Shown: one piece after another, positions 27,660 through 36,631 of the stretch | Layout: each line of letters starts with the position of its first letter | Numbering within the stretch: the stretch's first letter is position 1 | Assembly (NCBI RefSeq): GCF_030345335.1 | Contig: NZ_JAPVRC010000001.1 | Location: 744,001-808,000, forward strand | Direction of reading: 5' to 3' | DNA: 64,000 bases | From: Halobacillus campisalis | GTDB lineage: Bacteria; Bacillota; Bacilli; Bacillales; Halobacillaceae | The notes under the pieces: model-generated | The model's database searches: none | The model's input: only the letters and a program-made list of their open reading frames with translations | What the model was told of the DNA's origin: nothing | Program-made: the position numbers and the translations under genes

Positions 27660-27869
27660 ATGAATTTAAATTTAAGACAAGCCATTTTATCTAACGTGTC
27701 CGGCCATAACGCCGATCAATTAGAAGCAACCATTGATGACGCTCTTCAAAGAGGCGAAGAAAAGATGCTGCCTGGCTTAGGTGTATTCTTTGAAATGCTC
27801 TGGAAAGAATCTAATGAGCAAGATCGTCAAGAGATGCTTGATACTCTTGAAAAAAGCTTAGCCGAGTAA
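27660..27869 (+). CDS. sspI: Small acid-soluble spore protein SspI
   Basis: SspI is a minor forespore small acid-soluble protein. The 69-residue sequence matches the family throughout ([34 protein letters not shown]). GGAGG stands nine bases before the ATG. A possible forespore-type -10 (TATACTA at 27633-27639) lies upstream but its -35 is poor, so I do not call the promoter separately. A terminator hairpin follows. Confidence 0.95.
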   Translation: MNLNLRQAILSNVSGHNADQLEATIDDALQRGEEKMLPGLGVFFEMLWKESNEQDRQEMLDTLEKSLAE

Positions 27870-27945
27870 CGGATGAATTAATTCTTTTATTTAAGAAAAA
27901 ACCTGTAATAACTAATTGAAATAACAATTGGTTAACAGACCCGGC

Positions 27946-28004
27946 AAATAATACGCAAAAAAGCTTAGAGTTGCTAAAAGGCTCTGAGCTTTTTTACGTA
28001 TTAT
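27946..28004 (+). terminator. Terminator of sspI
   Basis: A long interrupted stem (ATACG-C-AAAAAAGCT-T-AGAG and its complement) has an 11-base loop. A T run is part of the right arm. Confidence 0.7.
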
Positions 28005-28184
28005 GAGATTAATTCGCCTTATATCGAAGACTCGTCTTTGATATATAACTTACTGAGTAAATTTGAAAAAAGTGGCTGCGAAAAGCTTTATATCACGAGG
28101 GCTTTAGACTTCTGAGGAAAGCGGGTCGTTCTGAATGGCCCCTTCTCCTACACAAACCTTATGTCAGTTTACTAAACGGATAAT
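28005..28184. other. Gene-free interval between sspI and ysdC
   Basis: No reading frame with a ribosome binding site is seen. A short GC-richer stretch near 28115-28165 (GAGGAAAGCGGGTCG, then CTTCTCCTACACAAACCTTATG) loosely resembles parts of the intergenic repeat family seen elsewhere in the window, but is too decayed to call. Confidence 0.4.
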
Positions 28185-28229
28185 AAGAAATCGAGTATGA
28201 AACCAATGCGGTTTCATACTCGATTTCTT
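28185..28229 (-). terminator. Terminator of ysdC, probably bidirectional
   Basis: A perfect 20-bp stem (AAGAAATCGAGTATGAAACC and its complement) has a five-base loop. It stands about 70 bases after the ysdC stop. Confidence 0.7.
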
Positions 28230-28297
28230 TTGATTATTTTAATTGTTTTTTCTCATGCACTGATCTACTCAGCCTATAAAAGTAAGACTATTGATGA

Positions 28298-29383
28298 TTA
28301 GTTAAAAGTAATCTCTTTTACTTTTTTATCATCCAGCCCTTTGATGACTTCCACAATCAAATTCACTGCGTTTTCAAAATCATCGCGATGAAGCATAGCG
28401 GCATGAGAATGGATGTAACGAGTAGCTACCGTAATAGAAAGAGCTGGTACACCGTTGTGGCTTAAGTGGATAGCGCCTGAGTCTGTACCGCCTCCAGCTA
28501 AAGAATCGAATTGATATGGAATTGAATGGGTGTCTGCCGTATCTACGACAAAATCACGCAGTCCTTTATGGGAAACCATAGAAGCGTCATAAAGGATGAT
28601 TTGCGGCCCATCGCCCATTTTGCTTGAAGCGTCGCGATCGGAAACCCCAGGCGTGTCTCCAGCAATACCTACATCTACACCAAAAGCGATATCAGGATTG
28701 ATTAAATTAGCTGAAGTACGAGCACCACGTAAGCCGACTTCCTCTTGAACAGTCCCAACACCATAAACAATATTCGGATGTTTTTCACCTTTAAGCTTCT
28801 TCAACACTTCGATGGCAATAGCGCAGCCAATGCGGTTATCCCATGCTTTAGCGAGAAGCATCTTTTCATTCTTCATTTGTGTGAATTCGAAGTATGGCAC
28901 GATTGAGTCTCCAGGAGTTACGCCGAATTCCTTCGCTTCTTCCTTGCTGGAAGCTCCAATGTCGATAAACATGTCTTTAATATCTACAGCTTTTTTGCGC
29001 TGTTCTGCAGGCAGGATATGAGGTGGTTTAGAACCGATAATCCCTGTCAAATCACCATTGCGCGTCATAATCGTAACACGCTGGGCAAGCATGACCTGGC
29101 TCCACCAGCCGCCTACCGGCTGAAAATATATATAGCCGTTATCGTCAATTCGAGTCACCATAAAGCCGACCTCATCAAGGTGACCGGCCACCATGACTCT
29201 CGGTCCTTTTTTGTTCCCGGTTTTTTTAGCAACTAAGCTTCCGAGGTTGTCCGTATACACTTCATCCGCGAATGGAGAGATATAACGGCTCATCACTTCT
29301 CTTGCTTCTCTTTCATTACCTGGAATACCTTTAGCATCCGTAAGATCCTTTAACATCTGTAAAGTTTCATCTTTTTTAGCCAT
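28298..29383 (-). CDS. ysdC: M42 family metallopeptidase (glutamyl aminopeptidase-type)
   Basis: This 361-residue cytoplasmic aminopeptidase belongs to the M42 family. Metal ligands are visible in [48 protein letters not shown] and the C-terminal [17 protein letters not shown] precedes the ATG. It occupies the ysdC position. Whether it prefers glutamate or other residues is not visible; some family members are annotated as endoglucanases in error. Confidence 0.92.
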   Translation of the reverse strand: MAKKDETLQMLKDLTDAKGIPGNEREAREVMSRYISPFADEVYTDNLGSLVAKKTGNKKGPRVMVAGHLDEVGFMVTRIDDNGYIYFQPVGGWWSQVMLAQRVTIMTRNGDLTGIIGSKPPHILPAEQRKKAVDIKDMFIDIGASSKEEAKEFGVTPGDSIVPYFEFTQMKNEKMLLAKAWDNRIGCAIAIEVLKKLKGEKHPNIVYGVGTVQEEVGLRGARTSANLINPDIAFGVDVGIAGDTPGVSDRDASSKMGDGPQIILYDASMVSHKGLRDFVVDTADTHSIPYQFDSLAGGGTDSGAIHLSHNGVPALSITVATRYIHSHAAMLHRDDFENAVNLIVEVIKGLDDKKVKEITFN

Positions 29384-29458
29384 ATGTAATTGCCTCCTTA
29401 TTTTCTCTACTTATCATTATATAGTTTTATCGATCAATTAACAAAAATTCGCCTTCTT

Positions 29459-29941
29459 TTAATACCCTTCATCCTGCCGTTGAAAATTAACTTCATTTTT
29501 CTTTTGATAAGCTGTCTGCAAATCTTTTTCACTGAACCCTAAAGTATTTCCAAGCTCTAGATAGGATCGAAACAGGTGTTGGTAGGATGCTTCACTTTTT
29601 TCCTGTTTAAAATGCTCAATAGAAGTAAATATATCTAAGAAAGCATCTGTTTCTCGTTTTTTCAGAGACAGAGAAGCTTCTTTGTAGTAAAATTGCAAAT
29701 CCAACCCTAACGATAATATAAAATGGAGTCCATCCACATACTCCTCTAAGATTACTGACTTCTCACTTGAAGGCTTGGCGCTCCAAAATTTAAAGCACCT
29801 TGTTTCATTGGCAAGTTCCCCTACTTCAACAAGCAAAGCCAGGATCTTATCGTCGATCACTGACACTTCCTTCATTTTCTGAGTCTCCATGATGTGAGCA
29901 TCTAATTCGCTCTGTTTTTCGTAAAATGACTGCCAGTCCAT
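29459..29941 (-). CDS. Dimeric dUTP diphosphatase (all-alpha NTP-PPase)
   Basis: This 160-residue protein is of the dimeric dUTPase_2 type, hydrolysing dUTP to dUMP to keep uracil out of DNA. Metal-binding motifs are LLVEVGELANETRCFKFW (EVGELANE) and ILEEYVDGLHFILSLG (EEYVD). AGAGGAGAG precedes the ATG. It is transcribed away from ysdB. The MazG-like fold allows other nucleotide substrates, so dUTP is the most likely rather than a certain substrate. Confidence 0.85.
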   Translation of the reverse strand: MDWQSFYEKQSELDAHIMETQKMKEVSVIDDKILALLVEVGELANETRCFKFWSAKPSSEKSVILEEYVDGLHFILSLGLDLQFYYKEASLSLKKRETDAFLDIFTSIEHFKQEKSEASYQHLFRSYLELGNTLGFSEKDLQTAYQKKNEVNFQRQDEGY

Positions 29942-29988
29942 AAATATAACTCTCCTCTTCTATCATCTATATTAAATGTATCATTTTT

Positions 29989-30015
29989 TGAAACAAAATA
30001 GCACGCTGAAACGTA
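29989..30015 (+). promoter_or_regulatory. Sigma-W-type promoter of ysdB
   Basis: TGAAAC (29989-29994), a 17-base spacer and CGTA (30012-30015) match the extracytoplasmic-function sigma-W consensus. It stands 37 bases before the ysdB start. In B. subtilis ysdB is a known sigma-W gene. Confidence 0.7.
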
Positions 30016-30051
30016 TACAAATTACAATAGATAAACAGGGAGACGATCGCG

Positions 30052-30465
30052 ATGGTGATTATCATATTATTACGTATCCTTCTGCTGATAGCTTTTGCTT
30101 TTCTTATATACACGGCTTACAAGTTTTTTATTGATCCAAAAAGAAAATTGGATGCCGCTCAAGAACGAAAAGAATTTTATTTTTATGACGACCCGGAAAA
30201 TACGAAGAAGAATTTCCTTATTACGTATCGAGGAATGTTATTTGAAGGGGAGAAATATTTAGGAGCAACAGAAGATTCCTTTGAAGTATTAACAATAAAT
30301 GTGTCCGCCCAGCGCCCGGAGCTGCTTAAAGGTTTGGAAAGAAACGATATTTATTTTCTTGAAGAGGAAATACTGATACGCTATCCGTTTTCAAAAATCG
30401 AATGGAAATATCCACTTAACCGATTAAATGTCCTTCGTCTTAAAGATGAGGACGAACATGAATGA
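30052..30465 (+). CDS. ysdB: YsdB family membrane-anchored protein
   Basis: This 137-residue protein has one N-terminal membrane helix (about 2-24) and a cytoplasmic domain with the YsdB signature KKNFLITYRGMLFEGEKYLG. Function is unknown; in B. subtilis it belongs to the sigma-W cell-envelope stress regulon, and the promoter here fits. AGGGAGA precedes the ATG. It converges with the VTT membrane protein gene. Confidence 0.88.
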   Translation: MVIIILLRILLLIAFAFLIYTAYKFFIDPKRKLDAAQERKEFYFYDDPENTKKNFLITYRGMLFEGEKYLGATEDSFEVLTINVSAQRPELLKGLERNDIYFLEEEILIRYPFSKIEWKYPLNRLNVLRLKDEDEHE

Positions 30466-30488
30466 AGGCCGCATTATGTGCGGCCTTC
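30464..30488. terminator. Hairpin between convergent ysdB and VTT gene
   Basis: The perfect 10-bp stem GAAGGCCGCA / TGCGGCCTTC has a five-base loop and spans both gene ends. There is no T run, so efficiency is uncertain. Confidence 0.55.
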
Positions 30489-31055
30489 ACTTATGTGAAA
30501 AAACTCATGCCAAACGAAAACCTCATATTTTCTTCGAAGCAAATAACAAATTCCCAGCAGCAGACTGACAAGTCCGATAATCACCGGAAGTGAAAATAAC
30601 GTAATCCACTGACCCATCGACGTATAAACGAAGGCCAATGGAAAATTTGCCACCAGGGATGATTTTGCGTACTCTTTAAAGTCTGCACTGATTTCAATCA
30701 AACAATAGGATAACAAATGAAAATGGATAAAAGGAATAAGCCTCAGTACGGCTACTTGTTTGACGGTCAGCTTCGCATGTTTCCCGCTCCAGCGGCTGTA
30801 CATTTGCTGAAGCTTCCTGAACCCTGAAGGAACAAAACGGATCATTCGATAAAAAAGTAAACTGGATAATAGCGTGCCAATGACAGAATATGCTGTCCCT
30901 GCAACTGGTCCGAACAGGACCCCTCCTATAATACAGATAACCATGACCGGAAGAAAAAAGAACGGCCGGAGCAGATGAATCACAATAAATAAAAGTGGAG
31001 CCCATATGCCTTGATGTTCAATCCATGATAGCAGTGCAGATGATGCTTCACTCAT
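30474..31055 (-). CDS. VTT domain (TVP38/TMEM64, DedA-like) membrane protein
   Basis: This 193-residue integral membrane protein has about five helices. The VTT/SNARE-associated pattern is visible in FFFLPVMVICIIGGVLFGP, GTAYSVIGTLLSSLLFYRM and VAVLRLIPFIHFHLLSYCL. Family members act in lipid scrambling or envelope homeostasis, but nothing here fixes a role. GGAGGTGCG precedes the ATG. It follows ysdA and may share its transcript. Confidence 0.85.
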   Translation of the reverse strand: MSEASSALLSWIEHQGIWAPLLFIVIHLLRPFFFLPVMVICIIGGVLFGPVAGTAYSVIGTLLSSLLFYRMIRFVPSGFRKLQQMYSRWSGKHAKLTVKQVAVLRLIPFIHFHLLSYCLIEISADFKEYAKSSLVANFPLAFVYTSMGQWITLFSLPVIIGLVSLLLGICYLLRRKYEVFVWHEFFHISEGRT

Positions 31056-31080
31056 GCTTCTCGCACCTCCTGCCTACATC

Positions 31081-31341
31081 CTATGTAAATACACTTGAAA
31101 ATAGAACAGACAGGATGACGAGCTGGATAGCAGCAAGTGCAGGCCATCCGTACTTGAACGAAGAGTGTTTGGTTTTATGGCGGTACACCTGCATACCGAT
31201 CACCCCGCCTAAAGCTCCACCAATCAAAGCCAGTACCCATAAGTTCTTTTCACTAATTCTTCGCTTCCTCTTCCTTGCCTGGCGTTTATCATACCCCACG
31301 ACAAAAAACAACAAAATATTAATGAGAAGAAAATAGACCAT
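31081..31341 (-). CDS. ysdA: DUF1294 family small membrane protein (YsdA-like)
   Basis: This protein of 86 residues has the DUF1294 layout: an N-terminal helix, a basic turn (YDKRQARKRKRRISEKNLW), then a glycine-rich helix GGALGGVIGMQVYRHKTKHSSF and a last helix. Function is unknown. A TTG six codons earlier overlaps the GGAGG ribosome binding site, so I start at the ATG. It lies between rplT and the VTT gene. Confidence 0.85.
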   Translation of the reverse strand: MVYFLLINILLFFVVGYDKRQARKRKRRISEKNLWVLALIGGALGGVIGMQVYRHKTKHSSFKYGWPALAAIQLVILSVLFSSVFT

Positions 31342-31373
31342 CAATTTGATAACCTCCAATGTGTCTCCATATA

Positions 31374-31410
31374 AAAAAAGCCATTTCCTACCGATCGGAA
31401 ATGGCCTTTT
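31374..31410 (-). terminator. Terminator of infC-rpmI-rplT
   Basis: The perfect 9-bp stem GCCATTTCC / GGAAATGGC with an 8-base loop has A and T runs on its two sides. It follows rplT by 14 bases. Confidence 0.85.
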
Positions 31411-31418
31411 TCACTTAA

Positions 31419-31775
31419 TTATTTTAGAGCAGATTTCGCTTGGTCTGCTAGACTTGCAAAACCTTTTTCATCGTTGACAGCTAAGTCAGCAAGCATTTTG
31501 CGGTTCACTTCGATACCGGCAAGCTTAAGACCGTGCATAAGACGGCTGTATGAAATATCGTTCATACGAGCTGCAGCATTAATACGTGCAATCCAAAGCT
31601 TACGGAATTCACGCTTTTTCTGACGACGGTCACGGTAAGCGTACTGACCTGACTTCATCACCTGCTGTTTTGCTGTTTTAAATAGAGCGTGCTTTGAACC
31701 ATAATAACCTTTTGCTAGTTTAAGGACACGATTACGACGTTTACGTGTCACTGTTCCACCTTTTACTCGTGGCAT
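31419..31775 (-). CDS. rplT: 50S ribosomal protein L20
   Basis: L20 is an early 23S rRNA-binding assembly protein. The 118-residue basic sequence is typical: an extended N-terminus ([20 protein letters not shown]) and a globular C-terminal domain ([14 protein letters not shown]). In Bacillus it also represses its own operon by binding the leader. AGGAGGG precedes the ATG. It is the last gene of infC-rpmI-rplT. Confidence 0.98.
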   Translation of the reverse strand: MPRVKGGTVTRKRRNRVLKLAKGYYGSKHALFKTAKQQVMKSGQYAYRDRRQKKREFRKLWIARINAAARMNDISYSRLMHGLKLAGIEVNRKMLADLAVNDEKGFASLADQAKSALK

Positions 31776-31809
31776 TGGAATTCCCTCCTATATGAATCGT
31801 TATTCTACT

Positions 31810-32007
31810 TTATTTTTTTGGAAGCATGTGCTTAATACGACGGAAGTCTCCGGCGGATACTAAGGTAGCTTTACGCAATTTGCGCTTTTGTTTTGTAGAT
31901 TTATTAGCGAACAAGTGGCTAGTGAAAGCGTGTGAGCGTTTCACATTTCCGCTACCTGTTTTCTTAAAACGTTTTTGAGAACCTTTATGGGTTTTCATTT
32001 TAGGCAT
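31810..32007 (-). CDS. rpmI: 50S ribosomal protein L35
   Basis: L35 is a small basic large-subunit protein of 65 residues with the characteristic [19 protein letters not shown] start and [11 protein letters not shown] end. GAAGGAGG precedes the ATG. It lies between infC and rplT, the standard order. Confidence 0.98.
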   Translation of the reverse strand: MPKMKTHKGSQKRFKKTGSGNVKRSHAFTSHLFANKSTKQKRKLRKATLVSAGDFRRIKHMLPKK

Positions 32008-32035
32008 TACAATTTCCTCCTTCAGCTAATTTCGC

Positions 32036-32554
32036 TTACTTCTCAGTAACAGGAGCAAGCATCATGAACATGTTACGACCTTCCATTTTTGGTTTGGTCT
32101 CAATTGTAGCAACATCTTTACACTCTTCGGCCAGACGATCCAGAACTTTTTGTCCTAGTTCTTTGTGAGTAATCGCACGTCCACGGAAGCGGACAGAGGC
32201 TTTCACTTTGTCGCCTTTTGATAAAAACTTGCGGGCATTACGCAGCTTCGTATTGAAATCATGCTCTTCAATACCTGGGCTCAAGCGTACTTCCTTGATC
32301 TTAATCGTTGTTTGATTCTTACGAGCTTCTTTTTCTTTCTTCTGCTGCTCATAACGATATTTACCGTAATCCATGATTCGGCAGACCGGAGGTTTCGCAT
32401 TAGGCGCAACCATTACAAGATCAAGATTTGCGTTTGCTGCAATATCAAGTGCTTCATTTTTAGATTTAACACCTAGCTGTTCACCGTTTACATCAATGAG
32501 GCGTACTTCACGTGCACGAATTTTTTCATTAATGTTATTGTTATCCTTGCTAAT
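32036..32554 (-). CDS. infC: Translation initiation factor IF-3, ATT start
   Basis: IF-3 binds the 30S subunit and checks the start codon and initiator tRNA. The 172-residue protein has an N-terminal domain ([20 protein letters not shown]), a lysine-rich linker ([15 protein letters not shown]) and a C-terminal domain ([19 protein letters not shown]). Most of the N-terminal domain is missed if an ATG is demanded. The start is ATT at 32554, nine bases after GGAGG, giving [12 protein letters not shown] as in B. subtilis infC, which also uses ATT. Such a start allows autoregulation by IF-3. It is the first gene of the operon. Confidence 0.95.
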   Translation of the reverse strand: MSKDNNNINEKIRAREVRLIDVNGEQLGVKSKNEALDIAANANLDLVMVAPNAKPPVCRIMDYGKYRYEQQKKEKEARKNQTTIKIKEVRLSPGIEEHDFNTKLRNARKFLSKGDKVKASVRFRGRAITHKELGQKVLDRLAEECKDVATIETKPKMEGRNMFMMLAPVTEK

Positions 32555-32614
32555 AACTAGCCACCTCCAACATATTTTAGAAACTTTATATAAGATCTGT
32601 CATCGACAAGTGGA

Positions 32615-32765
32615 TTTCACTCCATAAAAAAAGTGCCGGTACATAAATGCACCCACACGTCTCCTAAAAGTTAAAAGGAAAATTAACCTGCCAACTGCTC
32701 ATTAGCGTCGATCAGGTGAGAAGCGGGTGCTTCTTCTTGTCTCTAGATCCGTTCATTCAGTTACC
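32615..32765 (-). promoter_or_regulatory. L20-type leader of infC-rpmI-rplT
   Basis: The minus-strand leader contains AAGCACCCGCTTCTCACCT near its 5' end and a later GTGGGTGCAT / ATGTACCGGCAC hairpin followed by TTTTTTT (32640-32630). The pairing of the GCACCC and GGGTGC segments and the terminator match the Bacillus L20 leader, in which L20 binding causes premature termination. Confidence 0.8.
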
Positions 32766-32771
32766 TAAATT

Positions 32772-32800
32772 ATAATATCATGCTTACTAGTTTGTGTCAA
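32772..32800 (-). promoter_or_regulatory. Sigma-A promoter of infC operon
   Basis: A perfect TTGACA (32800-32795), a 17-base spacer and TATTAT (32777-32772) are read on the minus strand. Confidence 0.75.
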
Positions 32801-32940
32801 TCATCACTAAGATGTCTTTTTGCTACCTTTTAGATGATATATGACCTTAACGCAAAAATCAATAGGTTTTCAAAAGAAAGTAGCTGGCCAAAAGCTTCGA
32901 TATATTTTGGAAGTTTCCGTTTTTAAGAATGAAGATCGAA

Positions 32941-33084
32941 GGTCCGGGAAATCACTCGCTTTCCGTAGACGTAGGGTAAGCTTCATCAGGCTAACGTCCT
33001 TCCGGATCTCACTATACTGTCTTCCCATCTCTTACACGTAAATTAGTCTAGATCCGTAAACCAGTTCATAAATCTTATGGGTCG
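32941..33084. repeat. Intergenic repeat copy A (degenerate, truncated right arm)
   Basis: The core CCGGGAAATCACTCGCTTTCC opens a copy that runs in the same sense as copies C and D. After CTTCCCATCT it lacks the inverted right end and continues as CTTACACGTAAATTAGTCTAG and later TCATAAATCTTATGGG, a tail shared with copy D. Confidence 0.65.
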
Positions 33085-33140
33085 ATTAAGAGATACTGAA
33101 CATCTGTGACAAAGGGTTCGTTCATTCCATTTGGATTTGG

Positions 33141-33259
33141 GGTGGTGGGAAACGACTAGACTCCCGCGGGAGAAGGGGCTAGGCGAGATCCCACAGGGCG
33201 AAGCCCGAGGAAGCTTGCCAGATCCCCCGCAGGAAAGCCAGTTGTTTCCCGACCACACC
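33141..33259. repeat. Intergenic palindromic repeat copy B
   Basis: This 119-bp element is bounded by the inverted ends GGTGGTGGGAAACGACT and AGTTGTTTCCCGACCACACC. Inside are CTCCCGCGGGAG, GGCGAGATCCCACAGGGCG and GATCCCCCGCAGGAAAGC. It is the reverse complement in sense to copies A, C and D. Frames that cross it are not believable genes. The 150 bases from here to thrS hold nothing recognisable. Confidence 0.75.
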
Positions 33260-33410
33260 ATTTCCCGATTTAGTAACGAAGCCCATAATGTTGGAATAGA
33301 ATCTTATCAATTCGACTTTATCATTGAATCCTCTGTTCTATAAGACCCTTGCTTTAATTATCCCTTTGTATTCTTCTCATTTAAATAATACCTTCAGGAA
33401 AGCAGGGACC

Positions 33411-35357
33411 TTACTTATTCAAGAGCTTTTGGTCAATTTCGTTACGAATTTCCTGAATAAACGTGTCAACTGACTTTGTCTCCGAATTCTGCTCACTATA
33501 ACGTCTTACATTAACCGCATCTGCTTCAATTTCTTTGTCACCCACAACTAGGGCAAATGGAACTTTTTGAGTTTGAGTTTCACGGATTTTGTATCCGATT
33601 TTTTCATTACGTTCATCCACTTCCACTCTCACTCCGGCTTCACGAAGCTGATCTTTCAATTTTTTCGCATAATCCAGATGAACATCTGCAGAGACAGGAA
33701 TGATCTTAGCCTGCACAGGTGCTAACCAAGTAGGAAAAGCGCCCTTGTACTCTTCAATAAGAAAAGCGACAAATCGTTCCATAGTAGAGACAACGCCCCG
33801 GTGGATGACGACAGGCCGATGGTCTTTTCCATCCTCGCCTACATAAGTCAAGTCGAAGCGCTCCGGCAAGTGGAAGTCAAGCTGAACAGTCGATAATGTT
33901 TCATCTTTCCCGAGGGCTGTCTTAACTTGAACATCCAATTTAGGTCCGTAGAATGCCGCTTCTCCTTCAGCCTCTACGTAATCAAGCTCCATATCTTCCA
34001 TTGTTTCTTTAAGCATAGCCTGAGCTTTATCCCACATTTCGTCATTATCGACGTATTTCTCAGTGTCTTCAGGATCACGATAGGACAAACGGAAATAATA
34101 ATCGTTAATGCCAAAATCACGATAAACCTCTTGTACAAGACGAACTACTCGTTTAAACTCATCCTTCAACTGGTCTGGACGAGCGAAAATATGGGCATCG
34201 TTCAACGTCATGGCACGCACGCGCTGCAAACCAGCTAGCGCTCCTGACATTTCATGGCGGTGCATCGTTCCGAGCTCAGCAATCCTTACTGGCAAATTAC
34301 GATAGCTGTAAAATTCATTTTTATAAACCATCATGTGGTGAGGGCAATTCATAGGGCGTAGTACGAGATCTTCATTATCCATTTCAAGTGTCGGGAACAT
34401 ATCGTCCTTATAATGGTCCCAGTGGCCACTAGTCTTATAAAGATCTACACTCCCTAATACTGGAGTATACACATGATCATATCCTAAGCGCTCCTCTGTA
34501 TCTACAATATAACGTTCGATGTTCCTACGGATGGTTGCTCCTTTAGGCAGCCAGAGAGGCAGTCCTTGACCGACTTTTTGATTGACTGTAAATAATCCTA
34601 ACTCTTTGCCAAGTTTACGGTGGTCTCTTTCTTTAGCTTCTTCAAGTAGACGGAGATGTTCGTCCAAATGTGCCTGCTTTTCAAAGGCAGTTCCGTAAAT
34701 ACGTTGCAGCATTTTGTTATTACTGTCACCTCGCCAATAGGCACCTGAGATATTCAATAGCTTAAATATTTTGATCTTACTAGTCTGTGGTACGTGTATC
34801 CCACGACAAAGATCGAAGAATTCTCCCTGCTTATAAATTGTAAGAGTTTCGCCTTCAGGAATATCCTCGATAAGCTCGAGTTTCAAATCATCCCCAAGCT
34901 CTTTGAATTTTTCAATGGCTTCTTCTCTAGAAAGTTCAATTCGTTCAATTTCTAAATTCTCATCAACAATCCGCTGCATTTCCTTTTCGATTTTCGGCAG
35001 ATCCTCAGGTGTCAACGATACGTCCAGGTCGATATCATAGTAAAAGCCATTTTCTATAACAGGCCCGACACCAAGCTTGACCTCACCATATAAGCGTTTG
35101 ATGGCTTGTGCCATTAAATGAGCCGATGAGTGGCGCAGCACTTCTAAACCTTCAGGGTTCTTATACGTCAGGATTTCAATAGACCCATCCTGTTCAATCG
35201 GACGTCTTAAGTCATAAGGTTCACCGTCTAATTTTACAGCTAATGCTTGCTTCTTCAAACCCGGAGAAATAGAATGAGCGATCTCCTCACCAGTAGTGCC
35301 TACGGAAAACTCTTTCTTATTTCCGTCAGGGAATTGAATATTCATTACTTCAGACAT
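33411..35357 (-). CDS. thrS: Threonine-tRNA ligase
   Basis: ThrS charges tRNA-Thr and edits Ser-tRNA-Thr. The 648-residue protein has an N-terminal TGS domain (about 1-65), the editing domain with [10 protein letters not shown], the class II core ([19 protein letters not shown] with the zinc Cys, [29 protein letters not shown]) and a C-terminal anticodon domain ([17 protein letters not shown]). A GTG three codons earlier overlaps the AAGGAG site, so I use the ATG at 35357. A Thr-type T-box leader precedes it. Confidence 0.97.
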   Translation of the reverse strand: MSEVMNIQFPDGNKKEFSVGTTGEEIAHSISPGLKKQALAVKLDGEPYDLRRPIEQDGSIEILTYKNPEGLEVLRHSSAHLMAQAIKRLYGEVKLGVGPVIENGFYYDIDLDVSLTPEDLPKIEKEMQRIVDENLEIERIELSREEAIEKFKELGDDLKLELIEDIPEGETLTIYKQGEFFDLCRGIHVPQTSKIKIFKLLNISGAYWRGDSNNKMLQRIYGTAFEKQAHLDEHLRLLEEAKERDHRKLGKELGLFTVNQKVGQGLPLWLPKGATIRRNIERYIVDTEERLGYDHVYTPVLGSVDLYKTSGHWDHYKDDMFPTLEMDNEDLVLRPMNCPHHMMVYKNEFYSYRNLPVRIAELGTMHRHEMSGALAGLQRVRAMTLNDAHIFARPDQLKDEFKRVVRLVQEVYRDFGINDYYFRLSYRDPEDTEKYVDNDEMWDKAQAMLKETMEDMELDYVEAEGEAAFYGPKLDVQVKTALGKDETLSTVQLDFHLPERFDLTYVGEDGKDHRPVVIHRGVVSTMERFVAFLIEEYKGAFPTWLAPVQAKIIPVSADVHLDYAKKLKDQLREAGVRVEVDERNEKIGYKIRETQTQKVPFALVVGDKEIEADAVNVRRYSEQNSETKSVDTFIQEIRNEIDQKLLNK

Positions 35358-35387
35358 TTGTTCCACTCCTTAATATAGTAAAATAAA

Positions 35388-35655
35388 TTAAAAAACGCTC
35401 GTCCCATAGCTGATATCAGCTATGGGACGAGCGTTGAGACTCGCGGTTCCACCCATAATTCCCGCAATCGAATTGCGGCTTCGTTCATCTTTAACGCAGA
35501 TTTGACGCTGTTCATTACTAGTTCACGTTCACGAACAGAGCTCCGAGGTGGTAAACATTCAAGCCGTCCAGAAGGAGTTTTCAGCCGATGACTCCTCTCT
35601 CTTATCAAGCGTCACTTCATGTTCTTGTCCTCATCCAAGCTTTACTATTGAATAT
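35388..35655 (-). promoter_or_regulatory. T-box riboswitch leader of thrS
   Basis: The T-box core GGGTGGAACCGCG (35454-35442) precedes a terminator formed by a perfect 42-base palindrome (35435-35394) and a T run. An ACC codon followed by A (35552-35549) stands in the presumed specifier position, fitting tRNA-Thr. Confidence 0.9.
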
Positions 35656-35661
35656 GTAGGT

Positions 35662-35690
35662 ATTATAGCGGCATTCAATAAAGAAATCAA
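35662..35690 (-). promoter_or_regulatory. Sigma-A promoter of thrS
   Basis: TTGATT (35690-35685), a 17-base spacer and a perfect TATAAT (35667-35662) are read on the minus strand. The -35 overlaps the ytxC stop codon. Confidence 0.75.
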
Positions 35691-36514
35691 GCTTTATGAA
35701 AAGGAAAAAACGACAAAGGCTTCCAGACTGCTTTCTCTTCAAAGATATTCATCAACAATTCTAGTTTGGCTTCTCCCTGTTTATTTGAATAAATCATCAA
35801 CTCATCTGGTGAATAGATGAGAGCAGGCAGTATCCCTAACTCTGATGGTAACGTCTGAATCATCGGGTCTGGATTTGATTGTAAAAAACTAAGAAGTTCA
35901 GCTCGTCCTACTTTATTGCCCTCAGGGAAATAATATTCCAATTGACCCTCGCAGGTTACATGCAATAGAGTCACCGCACTTCTTTTATTTTTCACTTGCC
36001 GTCTCCAGGAATCAACCATCATCTGATGAGCTTCCTCCAGTTTATATTCATCTAAGAGTTTTCCGGTAAACTCCAAAAGATCTTGATAAACATATTCCAG
36101 GCAAGAAGCGGACAGATCATCAAAATCGTTAAATTCAAAATCCATTACTTTCCGCTTTACAAACAGTTCGGCTTTTAAATCTACACGGGGAAGCGAGACA
36201 CCGTCTGGCGGTTCTTCCATCAACTTCGAGGAAAGCTTGATGACTTGTTCTATTTCTCTAGGATCACCGTAATAAAAACGATGCCTGAGAACCCCTTCCA
36301 TCCAAGCCTGCAATTTTCGCTGGCGTATGATAGTATATACCGCCTGACTAATATCAGGAAATGAATAGTCTTCAGTGATAGTGACGCTCCACTTGTTTCC
36401 TTTATCTTTTATTTCCCCATTCAACTCGATTCTGGAATTGGAGCAGTTGTCAAAAAGATATTGATAAAATATTAATGCTTCTTTTCGATTGGAGAATTGC
36501 ACACAAACCAACAT
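35687..36514 (-). CDS. ytxC: Sporulation protein YtxC
   Basis: This is a 275-residue protein of the YtxC family (DUF of sporulating Bacillaceae), recognised by its C-terminal half (LLHVTCEGQLEYYFPEGNKV) and its place between thrS and dnaI. The molecular role is unknown. AGGAGG stands five bases before the ATG at 36514; a longer frame nine codons upstream has no ribosome binding site. No membrane helices are seen. Confidence 0.8.
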   Translation of the reverse strand: MLVCVQFSNRKEALIFYQYLFDNCSNSRIELNGEIKDKGNKWSVTITEDYSFPDISQAVYTIIRQRKLQAWMEGVLRHRFYYGDPREIEQVIKLSSKLMEEPPDGVSLPRVDLKAELFVKRKVMDFEFNDFDDLSASCLEYVYQDLLEFTGKLLDEYKLEEAHQMMVDSWRRQVKNKRSAVTLLHVTCEGQLEYYFPEGNKVGRAELLSFLQSNPDPMIQTLPSELGILPALIYSPDELMIYSNKQGEAKLELLMNIFEEKAVWKPLSFFPFHKA

Positions 36515-36631
36515 CACTTCCTCCTCACCACAACATATCAAGCTTTATTTAAACACCACCTTACATGGTCTTAAAGCATCTTGTAGTTTATATATATGTG
36601 AAGTGATAAAAAATCATGCTAAAAGCTCGCC

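Noticed and set aside
27600-27660. Sigma-G promoter of sspI
   Set aside because: A TATACTA -10 is present, but no acceptable -35 at 17-18 bases and the transcript start would touch the ribosome binding site.
28110-28165. Sixth copy of the palindromic repeat
   Set aside because: Only short words (CCTTCTCCTACAC, AAACCTTATG) resemble copies A and D; too little for a call.
32841-33343. Open frames of 66-72 codons between infC leader and thrS
   Set aside because: They run through intergenic repeats A and B, lack ribosome binding sites and have repeat-derived composition.
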